DNA of 64,000 nucleotides, from NCBI GenBank assembly GCA_035610835.1, contig CM069448.1, positions 33,427,652-33,491,651 of the forward strand. Reading direction: 5' to 3'. The translations under genes were made by a program, and so were the position numbers. Below the pieces are notes generated by a model, which saw only the letters and a list, made by a program, of their open reading frames with translations, was not told the origin of the DNA and ran no database searches. The stretch comes from Ophiura sarsii. Lineage: Eukaryota > Echinodermata > Ophiuroidea > Amphilepidida > Ophiuridae. Of this stretch, positions 13,701 to 25,700 are shown piece after piece; within the stretch, counting starts at the first letter, position 1; every line of letters starts with the position of its first letter.

Positions 13701-16700
13701 AGCATCCGAGAACCAAGGGGCATGTGGTCTGAGAGTGATAGTCTTTGTGGTTTCAGGAGCATGAACATCCATAAGATCAGATAAGATCGTGTTGTATTGA
13801 TTTGTAAGTCCATCTAAACTCTTTTCCGGAGAGATAGTGAGTGAGGAAGAGGCAATATCACTGCAGAAATCATCTACATTTATATCTTTAAATTTGCGGA
13901 AGCAAATGGTTTTCTTTGTAGCCGATGGACGAGAGACTTTCAATCTGCATTTTACTGCAGAGTGGACAGCAAACAGTGAGGTATCAGAATGAACGTTGGA
14001 TATAACGGCGTTTTCACGATTTGTGATGACAAGGTCCAAAGTATGGCCGCATACATGTGTAGGAAAATCAACCAATTGCTGCAGGCCAGCGCTATCTAAC
14101 ATTTCCATGAAGACCTTAGAGGTGGGATCAGATTCGATGTCAACATGAATGTTGAAGTCACCAACAATGACAAGTGTACCACTTAAGATAGCAGTCTCCA
14201 GAAGCGTTGAAAAATCAGCCAAAAACATAGGCGCAGTTAACTTATTACGCGTTGAGTACGGCGGGCGATACAATGTGATGAGGCGCAAAGAGGATGGACC
14301 TGATTGGACAGTCATATTAAGATAATCAAATGTTTTAAGATCATGCGTATCGTGTAAAGTCACCTTGAATCCCTTCTTTATGATTACACACACACCTCCG
14401 CCTCTCTTTAATCTACGTGGCTGATGATAAAAATCATGATCGGGCAACATGCATTTAATATCGGCAATTGTTCGCTTATCACGATCATCACCGTAAAGCC
14501 ATGACTCAGAAATTGTCATGATATCAATGTGGTTAGAAATGATGTAGTCACAAATCAAGGTTGTTTTATTGTTTACCGACTGAGCGTTCCACATCGCTAG
14601 TGTACAATTCAGATGAGGGGATTTAGTTTTGGAGACAAACGGGACACAGATCAGATTGTTCTTGTTTGCACCACTTTGAGTGATATGATTCATTGACTGT
14701 GCGACAGATTTATCATTGTAACAATTTCTGCTCCCTGTTGTGAACACAGGAATTGAAGATGGTTCACCTCCAGGATCATTGTAATGTAATGGTCTTATAT
14801 GGTTCCATAGCTTGCGTCGGCCACCACGTTTAGTACGGCGATTTATGGGAAATCTGTTTATTTTGAGTGATTTTATAGTGTTCCAGGTATCAGCGGGAAG
14901 TTTGGGTAGATTAGTTCCATATTTGTAAGGATTCATGGATACAAGTGAAGCAGTAGTATACCCATTATAGGGAAATGCAGTGTTATTGTTAGATTGATCA
15001 GGACTTGGTGATGTGCTTGTTGTAGTTCTATTAACTGTAGGTCCAGGGTTGGGGTTTACATCCATAGACTTCAAAAGTTCAATTCTGAAAGTAGCAGTGG
15101 AGTTGACATTATAAGGGATCCTTGAGTGTAGAAATTTGAGGTGTTTGAAATTTCCATTAGAATTGTAGATGCTGTATTTGCAAGTTGTAGACACTTTAAA
15201 GTCAATTCCATCATGCTGGGGAGACTGATCAATTGGGCTTGTAGATACAAGCAAGGCAATTAGTAGAAACACATGCAGGATATCCATTGTAAAAATATAA
15301 GCAATTGATCAATAATCAATAAAGAGGAAAGTCATATTCAATAGAGCAGTGTCAAGTAGATTCAAGAGCATTATGGATTATGCAAATGAGGTGTACATCC
15401 AGTGATGTATGAATACAGCAGGTTGTGTATCTATTGGATCCATACAAGTCACAGTCTATTGAGCAGGTATCTGATTGGTCCACTGAAGGGAGTTGATGAA
15501 GATGTAGGTGATTCCAGGACCAAGTGTAGCAATATTCTCAAAATAATAACCAAAATGAAAATGTTAAATCGGCTTCAAACTTGACGAAATTCCATAAGAT
15601 CAGAAAACAAAGTATACAGTAGTAATCCTGGTATCATAAGAAATCCATTGATATAAATTCCATTGAGAAGATCAGGATATAAACATCTAAAAACAGTAAA
15701 TATTATACAGAGTGATGTAAAATGCTGCCATCCATTGGGGCGCGAATTCCGGCGCGAAAGTTGCATATATAACTCCAATGGATCTTTTTGTAGAAGCACA
15801 AGGTCACAAGAGAGTTGCCCATTGAGTAGTGTACAAACTTGTTGGTGGTTAACCACCTTTGGCAGTAATTCACCACATTTTTGCCTATAATTTCTAAATG
15901 GAACATTTTTGGCCCCTAAGATTTTACAGACATAATGAGAAAAATATGAGTAATTCTTCTGAAATCAAAATATATTGATGTTAAAAAAAAAATCATAGCC
16001 CCAAAAGTGATCAGAACATACACTTTTAAGAAGATCTATGTTTTTATGAAATAGGGCCCTATGCATGTACATGTATGCAGATATGTATCATATCATATTG
16101 TTTGATCTTCCTAAATGAATTGATGGCGTCTGGGCTTTTACTGATGTTGTCATCAATATCAATTTGTTGAATGTAAAATGACACCTTGTTATCAATCTGT
16201 CAAGGTTGCATATTAACCAATTATATACTGATAGCACATGGTTTTTTTATTTATTTTTTTTACCAAAATTCACTCATAATTTTCCTTTTGCCAAAAAGTT
16301 CCACTTACCTGTTCTGTAAATGAAATGAATTCTCATGCCTGATTTGCAATCACAATTGACCACACACATATGCTTTGTTTTTGCCTATCAATTACGCAGT
16401 AGTCAATAATCCTTGTAGGGCCATGAGCTGTCCATGTGATGGTTTAATAGCAGTAGTCTGTTAAATACTGCAGCATTCAAATGGTTAATTTCTATGACAA
16501 CCGACTATCTTAATGGTAGAGATAACAATCGCTGTATCTGAGACTCCAATCTCTTTCCCCGTAGGGGTATATGCAGTATTATATGCCAAGTGTTGTATTA
16601 GTTGACAACATAACCCTTAACACGCTGTAATTGTCAATGTTACATGATGAAGGAAAACAAGTGTCACTCATGTATTAATTATTAACTATTGAACTATGAC

Positions 16701-19700
16701 TCAAATGTACATAAAAGTATACATTTTTGGAAAGGAAATGGATCAGAGAATCCAAATTTGGCATCAATTTTGACCAAAAAAGTTGATTTGTTGAGAAAAT
16801 CACAAACAATTTCGACTAAAAAGTGCCCAAAAAAGTTTCCATTTATTTTCACTTTTTTGGCACATTTTGGTCAACATTTCAAAAAAATTATTAGATTAGG
16901 TTAAAAAATGAGAAATCGGTCTCTTAGTTAGTGTCTGTACATCATAATCAAGCAATTCGGGCATTTTTTACTCAAGATTATTTTTGTTAGCTTTGTTTAA
17001 AAAAATGGGGTCAAAAAAGTGAATTTTGTGATTTTCTCAAAAAATCAACATTTTTGGTCAAAATTGACACCAAATTTGTATTCTCTGATCCATTTCCTTC
17101 CAAAAATGTATACTTTTATATGCATTTGATTAATAGTTCAATAATTACAGGTCTCTTAGTTGTGTCTTTACATCATAATCAAGCGATTCAGGCATTTTTA
17201 ACTCAAGATTATTTTTGTTAGCTTTGTTATAAAAAACGGGTCAAAAAAGTGAATTTTGTGATTTTCTCAAAAATCAACATTTTTGGTCAAAATTGACACC
17301 AAATTTGTATTCTCTGATCCATTTCCTTTCCAAAAATGTATACTTTCATATGCATTTGATTAATAGATAGTTCAATAATTACAGCCCTCACAAAATTCTT
17401 AAGTGGTCTATGAATTGACAATTATTGACAAAACCCCATAATTTGCAGATGATTTGATCATAAATATGGATTACTTCAAGCAGATTTATGCTTAAATCAG
17501 AACTCTTAAATAAGAAGAAAAAACTGTTAAAAAAAGACACATTTCGCATTAGGGTTTTTATACAGGCCACCTATAGGAAACAAACTTGTTATACACGTTT
17601 TGATTGTTTGCCTTATCTTCCTTGGCAATGCTCATCCCCTGTTGTTTAGTTGTCTCTCAAAGAGTGCCAAGTTTAAATAATTTCAGAATAAATGTTACTT
17701 CCTTCCCTTTCCATCTCTTAAGATAATGGTGCTGCATAGATACTGGTTTTTGTCTCGCCTGATGTAATCAGAAAGAGACTATGTTATCACTATTTCTGTC
17801 CGGCGTCCGGCGTCCGCCGTATGCCGTCCGCCGTCAGCCGTGTGCTAAGAAATACCTTTGTGACGCGATATCTGGAGATCCGTAAGGCCTATCGTGATGG
17901 GACTTGGTGGAGGGAAGGGGGGTGGTGCGTTCTGTTGCTGATTGATTTTTCAAGGTCATCGGGGGTCATACAAGGTCATCAGGGTCGAATATGCTTACAA
18001 CTTTTGAGACGCGTTGTGACGCGATATCTAGAGATCCGTAAGGCCTATCTTGATGGGACTTGATGTCAGGGAAGGAGGTGGGGTGTTCTTTTGCTGATTA
18101 GATTTTCAAGGTCATTGGAGGTCATTCAAGGTCATCGGGGTCAAATATGGGGTCAAATAAGATCCGTAAGGCCGATCTTGATGGGATTTGGTGGAGGGAA
18201 GGGGGTGGTGTGTTCTTTTTGCTGATTAAATTTTCAAGGTCATCAGAGGTCATTCAAGGTCATCGGGGGGTCAAATATGGGGTCAAATAGATCAGTAAGG
18301 CCTATCTTGATGGGATTTGGTGGAGGGAAGGGGGGTGGTGTGTTCTTTTTGCTGATTAAATTTTCAAGGTCACCAGAGGTCATCGGGGTCAAATATGGGG
18401 TCAAATAGATCAGTAAGGCCTATATTGATGAGATTTGGTGGAGGGAAGGGGAGTGGTGTGTTCTTTTTGCTGAATAAATTTTCAAGGTCATCAGAGGTCA
18501 TTCAAGGTCATCGGGGGTCAAATAAGATCCATAAGGCCTATCTTGATTGGATTTGGTGGAGGGAAGGGGGATGGTGTGTTCTTTTTGTTGATTTATTTTT
18601 CGGGGTCATTGGGGGTCAAATATGGGGTCAAATAGATCAGTAAGGCCTATCTTGATGGGATTTGGTGGAGGGAAGGGGGGTGGTGTGTTCTTTTTGTTGA
18701 TTAATTTTTCGGGGTCATCGGGGGTCAAATAGATCAGTAAGGCCTATCTTGATGGGATTTGGTGGACGGAAGAGGGATGGTGTGTTCTTTTTGTTGATTA
18801 ATTTTTCGGGGTCATTGGGGGTCAAATATGGGGTCAAATAGATCAGTAAGGCCTATCTTGATGGGATTTGGTGGAGGGAAGGGGGGTGGTGTGTTCTTTT
18901 TGTTGATTAATTTTTCGGGGTCATCGGGGGTCAAATATGGGGTCAAATAGATCAGTAAGGCCTATCTTGATGGGATTTGGTGGACGGAAGAGGGATGGTG
19001 TGTTCTTTTTGTTGATTAATTTTTCGGGGTCATCGGGGTCAAATATGGGGTCAAATAGATCAGTAAGGCCTATCTTGATGGGATTTGGTGGAGGGAAGGG
19101 GGTGGTGTGTTCTTTTTGTTGATTAATTTTTCGGGGTCATCGGGGGTCAAATATGGGGTTAAATAGATCAGTAAGGCCTATCTTGATGGGATTTGGTGGA
19201 CGGAAGAGGGATGGTGTGTTCTTTTTGTTGATTAATTTTTTGGGGTCATCGGGGGTCAAATAGATCAGTAAGGCCTATCTTGATGGGATTTGGTGGAGGG
19301 AAGGGGGTGGTGTGTTCTTTTGGTTGATTAATTTTTCGGGGTCATCGGGGGTCAAATAGATCAGTAAGGCCTATCTTGATGGGATTTGGTGGAGGGAAGG
19401 GGGGTGGTGTGTTCTTTTTGTTGATTAATTTTTCGGGGTCATCGGGGGTCAAATAGATCAGTAAGGCCTATCTTGATTGGATTTGGTGGAGGGAAGGGGG
19501 GTGGTGTATTCTTTTTGCTGATTAAATTTTCAAGGTCATCGGAGGTCATTCAAGGTCATCTGGGGTCAAATAAGATCCGTAAGGCCTATCTTGATTGGAT
19601 TTGGTGGACGGAAGAGGGATGGTGTGTTCTTTTTGTTGATTAATTTTTCGAGGTCATCAGAGGTCATCTGGGGTCAAATAAGATCCGTAAGGCCTATCTT

Positions 19701-22700
19701 GATGTGATTTGGTGGAGGGAAGGGGGTTGGTGTGTTCTTTTTGCTGATTAAATTTTCAAGGTCATCAGAGGTCATCTGGGGTCAAATAAGATCTGTAAGG
19801 CCTATCTTGATGTGATTTGGTGTAGGGAAGGGGGTTGGTGTGTTCTTTTTGTTGATTAAATTTTTTTCAAGGTATTACATCCCTTGCATTAACTACAATG
19901 CATACCTCTGTGACAGTGCTACATTGTATCATATGTTTCATCATCATTTCTTTCAAGTCACTTTTGATGAACAGGCGAGACGCGCCGTTCGAGAACCGCC
20001 TTGTTATTATTGTTGTTATTATTATTGTTGAATTCTCAAGATGTTTCCATTTAGCAAAAAGCATCTTGATGATAAAGATAATACTCCTCCTATCGAAGCA
20101 GCTCCAAACAGTCGTTCTCTCATACGCATGTCTTGTGATTATTTCCCCCTAACAGGGATGTAATGCAGAATCACTTACTGCAGATCCTGTGCCTCGCAGC
20201 CATGGAGAAACCTGCCAGCACAGATGGAGACGACATCCGTGATGAAAAGGTACGCGGATATTAAATTCCTGTCAAGGGGACCTGTGGGGTAATAATTCAA
20301 TTCACACAAAGGTTGTCTTGTTGAAGTAATTTAACACTAACAGTAGTTGCATATATGATCTTATAAGCTTGGGAGGTAGGTGTTTAGTGCAAATAGTGTA
20401 GGATGCGCTTATAATCTGTAGTAGACACAGATATGACATCCAAGATAAAAAGATGTTACTTTTTTTCAAGAGGTGACTCTTGGTAATTAAAACACTTGTT
20501 GTTGGGTTTTTTTTTGGGGGGGGGGGATTTGTTGTTATTTTTTGTTAAACTTGCAACACATTAAGACATTTTACAGATACAGAAAAGTACAAAAATACAG
20601 AGAAATACAAATTTAATGCATATAATACGCTTAATAAAAATATGTATCCCAATGCGACACATGGTGATATACAATCATAAAATGTATCCAAATGTGAAAA
20701 ACTGGTGGTATACAATCGCTCTAGTCTAATGTGTATCCAATTGCGAGACCAACATTGTAAAATCCATCGGAAGCGGAAACATGGTATTACTTAATTAAAA
20801 CACTTGTGGCATGCAATCGTAAACTTTGGATCTCAGTATAAATAGTATACAAGGATGCGTCTGTTCAGTTATCTATGAATTCATATTTTATGTGTTGTGT
20901 GGGTGAGTGCATGGAGTTCTATTTTGAAAATGTCATGAAATCAGCTAGTACTCATGGAGATGACATCCATTATGAATAGTCATGTGGATATTAAATTCTT
21001 GCAAAGGGTGTCTCAGGTAAATAAGTACACATGTACGTAGCATATGATCGTAAAACTTAGGATATGTGTACTTGATATAAATAGTATATAAGGATGTGAC
21101 TGTTCCATTATTGATAAGTCCTACATTTTGAATATTTAGGGCTGTTTGCATATGGGTCCTATATTTTAAAAATGTCATGAAATCTGCTAGTATATACACA
21201 CGGAGATGACGTCCGAGATGAAAAGCTATGCGGATATTAAATTCCTGTGAAGTGTGACTTGGTAATAATAAAAACGCTCGCAGGGTGCATATGATCTTAA
21301 ACAAGATGTACTTGATGCAAATGTTCTACAAAGATGAATGCGGCTATAAATCGCTGAATGCTCATTTGTGACGCGATCAAGTGGAATGAGTCAGATGTCG
21401 GGAATATCGATTTTAAGTAATAGGTTGCCCCGGTCATCAGGGTACTTTGTGCCTTTTGCCGTTGACAACATACCAGACGATTTAACTACCTATCAGTTTT
21501 ACGCTCTACTCGCCCATACCCAAGTGATCGCGCGATGCTGTGTACGCTGTGTAAGAGGCCCCCGAAGAGGCTTTTATTTAACTTTTTGGTTTGTGGTCAA
21601 CGGCATGAGACGTCACTCCGGGGTGACCTATAGGTAAAAAGAAGTGACAAATTCTTATTATGTTTTACTTTGTTTTCTCAGTTGGTTAATAGTTTGTAAC
21701 TTAAAAACTAGAAATTCAATTTTTATAGTGGGGTTTAGTTGATACTGCATTGTCCACCTACTTTTAAATAATGGACAAATATCAAAACTGAAAACTGCCA
21801 ACATGCGACTCATTTCGCTTGATCACGTCACATTTTATGTTTGGTGGAGAGTGCATGGGGTAATCAATTTTGATAATGTCATGGGGTAATATTATATATG
21901 ATCTGACATGGAATTGGAGTACTCCATAATGGCATTTAAAAGGATGTGTCTGTTTTGGTTATAAATCAACAAGCCCTAATTTTATGTTTTCCAATGTGTA
22001 CATGGATATTATGTCAGAATATTTATCCTGTGAAAAAAAGAAAAGTTACAAATTGCTCAAAATGTCAGAAAATTAACTAGCTTTAGTATGGTATAAACAT
22101 AGACGCATATCCTATCTATATTGTCAATTGCCAACTGAGTGTCATCAAGAATAAATCTCAGCACCACCCTGGTCTTGTTTGACAATGTATGGTACAAAAC
22201 ATATGTTCTCTATCTCCAAATTTCAATATGTCATGTTTTACATTAGCTTATGCTTGAGGTGAAACAATCACATGTTTTGAGCGACACTATGCTGCAAACC
22301 GATGTGAATGTTGGTGGTATGCTGTTCCCATTTTCTATTTGTCTCATTCGCTTATGTTAAGATGCATCCCATTAGGCAACGAAATAAACACCCTGTTTCT
22401 ACAGGCTCGACCGACTTTTATTTTTTACCAAATCAAAAAAATAATTTTAAACAAAATCTTTTTAAGAATTCAAAATTTGTTGAAAGTCGCCTTAGTGCTC
22501 CAGCCTTTGGCTTTCAACTGCTTTTAAGCGGTTAAACATTTAAAAATGTTTATCTCTGTATAAATTGACCAAACTCTCATATCATAAACCTTTCATTGTA
22601 TATGTTTAGATTGATCTCATAATTGCTTCAGAAGACCTATAGTTTTCAGGGTGCACTACACTAAATGGGGTATCCCCTAACCTTAAGGGCGGTGTTTAAA

Positions 22701-25700
22701 GCTAGAATCGGAAAATATGCATGGCAAAATCCTCAATTAAAAAAACTTGACGGTAATACAATTGCGTAAATGCCTATGATTTTTGATTAATTATGATTAA
22801 TGGGACATCACCTACATGCACCCTGACTATAAACTGTGAATATCATCTAGATAAATTTTGAGAGATCTTTCAAATTTGTGTTTTTTACTGGAAACATTGA
22901 CGATTACGGCGCCATTTCCAAGCTCGTCAGAGAGGTAGTCAACTCCATGGGCGTATTTTGAAAAATCGAGCAGGTTCACCTACCTATTTTTTTCACTTTT
23001 TGGTGAGAAAATGTGATCATCTTTCAGAAAAAATCACTCTACAAAGTCCAATTTCGCAATTTAGTGGTCTAACACAGAGTTTTATATCAGTGTTTTTGTA
23101 CACATCCCTATGGAGCTCTATTTAGTAGTGTGACCCCTTCACCTTTTTTAAAATTTTAAACTGCGATAAATTTACAACTCTCATATAAAACCTCATAATT
23201 TGTTGTTGATAAAATTCATCCCATTAGGCAAAAAAAAATTGTAATGTTGTCCTCGACCGCCCGCTCGTCAGATTTAGGGCTGCTTCGATTTTTTTTTTTC
23301 CCCCAATTTTTTCCCAATTTTTTTCATCAGATTTTTTCTTCTTCAGATTTAAACAAAAACAAAAACAGTTTAAATGGCATTGAATATTAAATTAAGTGTT
23401 TATAACATATGTGCGACTCTTAGAGTGATTTCAACTTCTTGTTGGCTGAAGTTTGAACTTCCACTGGTATAAGAAAATTACAAAAAATATAATTAAAAAT
23501 CTGCCCGCCCGCCCCTCTTCTCTGAAAGCTGTGGAGGACAACATTACCTTTTTTTTGGGCCTTAGTGCTTGAAAAAGCATTCCGTTTTCAACTGATAAGT
23601 TAAATCTGCAGGGCATTTTGTCCCATCTCTTGTAAAATAATTTTGATTTCAGCTTAAATAATTAAAGCAAGGGATTCAATACTGAACCAAGTAATAAAGC
23701 CATGACCTGGGATTAGATTGATTGTAGGTAAATGCTGATGCATATTTTAGTACTTAAATGACATAAATTTAGTAATGAAATAAGTATATAAATAAAATAA
23801 ATAAATGATTAAATAAATAAATAGATAAGTATTATACATAGTAACCTGCAGTTTCATGCCCACCAACCACACAGGGCGGCGGCAATCAGACTGCGCCAGT
23901 CTGATGATTGCCGCCACCCTGATGGTTGGTTGGCACGAAACTGCCAGTTACTATGTATAAATAATTGTTTAACTGCTTGTTTGTCAACATATTGCGCTAT
24001 TCTTATAGGAATTTAGCGCTTTTGATGCATGCAATGCATCATTGCATCATTTGATAATCATTATTAAATAATACACTCACTGAGAGATGGTAAGCATTTT
24101 ATCCTTTCAACTATTCAAAAAAGTTACACAGTTTTGTTAGAAATAATCAAAGGAAATACTCAATATAGGGTTGTGCAATGTTCGTTTCAATAGTATAGCT
24201 TCTATCATAAGGAGGAGTTACCAAAGAATTTAAGACATTTTATGGAAAAAGTTGAGTGTAAAAATATCGGCATATGGAGTGAAATACAGGAAATAAATAT
24301 GTGTTTAGGGTAAGGCAGTCAGCTAGGATAGGGTAGAATGTATAGCTGCTTGTGTACTCAGGCGTACCAACCTAATAAGCATAGGCCAAAAGAAAATGTT
24401 CTTTGCATGGTTGATGAATATCTCAGTTTCAGTCAATGCTTTTTTTTCAATCTTTTTTAAAACATCTACAGGATTATTAAAATCACAACTTTGAGAGGGG
24501 AAAATGGTGAGATTTGGGTTTTTTTTTAAATAGAAGAAAAAAAGGATTTTTAAATATATTTTTTAATTTCAATTTTTCGTTTTAATTTTGACAAGAAAAA
24601 AGTATGTTTGATTCAAATATCTGTTTGTGCCAATGAACAGTGAAACAGGTTTTTCTTTTCGTTTTAACTGCCTTACAGGAAATTAATGAGAAGGCATCTC
24701 AGAGCTAAACACTAAAACTGTCAATTGGAATTTGTGTAAACAGGTATTGTTTCCCCCTGAAGCAGGCAAATCCATTCATATACACATCGATTTACACAAG
24801 CTCCTTCAGTGCATAAGTTTGTAAATTACAAGCTTGCGTTCAATTGGCATATCATACATTTATATGTGTAGCACAAATAAATTGACATGTTTAATTATGC
24901 TTTAAAACATTTAATATCTGCAGATTTTAAAATATTTATTAAAAAGCGATGCCACAGGCACAAATTGCTTCATTTGACAATCAAAACTAATACCATGAGG
25001 TGTAATTATATGTCGAGGATATTAAAATGTATAGGACTGATCGGAGATGTGATTACAGGGCATATGGCATTGGAAGTGAATACGGTGGAGATTATAATTA
25101 TTGAAAGGCACTTTCAGTGATGTAGGCAAAGCAAATTTCGGTATGGATTTATTTTTCTAGAGCTGCTTGAGTAAAGAATACAAGAATGGTCATGTTATTT
25201 TTTACCCCACAAAATTGTGAAAATGGTAAAAAAAAAGAAAAATTAAACATTTTTCTTTCAATCCTGAAATGTCACAAAATGTAAACGTTCACAATGAAGT
25301 GTGTGAAGATTGTTTTTGTGAGGAGTTTAGAGCCACAAAGCCCTATTTACAATGGCTGCCATGCGTAAGAATGTATTTTCACAAGGTTGCATCATATAGC
25401 ATCACAATAACATATGGCTGTAATAACAGATACACATCACTTATTTGGCACCTGAACAAAAAGAACATTTTTCAGGAAACATCACAGTATTTATTAGTCA
25501 GTTCATATTGCAAATATAGCATTGTTCATGCAACATTAACTTTTAAACAATTTATTCTTGGTTTATTAAGCTACAGTACCAAAACATTAAAATGTGCCTT
25601 TTTAGGTGTCAAATTACAATTTATAGAATTGTGCAAAATGCTTGAAAATAGGCCACATTTTACGGTAGTGCGGAATGAGTGCATGGTGTCCCAGATGATA

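Larger units (their letters stand above)
11455..16029. mobile_element. MITE of the TTAAAGGTAGATG family, split by the LINE
   Basis: Left piece 11455-11552 (AAAGGTAGATGTTCCGATT and TTTACATGAAATGTCATCC) and right piece about 15765-16029 (CCCATTGAGTAGTGTACAAA and GTGATCAGAACATACACTTT) align with the intact copies at 5297-5653 and 49408-49772. The LINE fills the gap. Confidence 0.75.

Noticed and set aside
17752..19981. CRISPR-like array
   Set aside because: Repeats are contiguous 94-155 bp monomers without unique spacers, in an animal intron.
20945..21304. 119-codon open frame on the - strand
   Set aside because: It covers the decayed exon 8 repeats in antisense, and its internal repetition is explained by those repeats.
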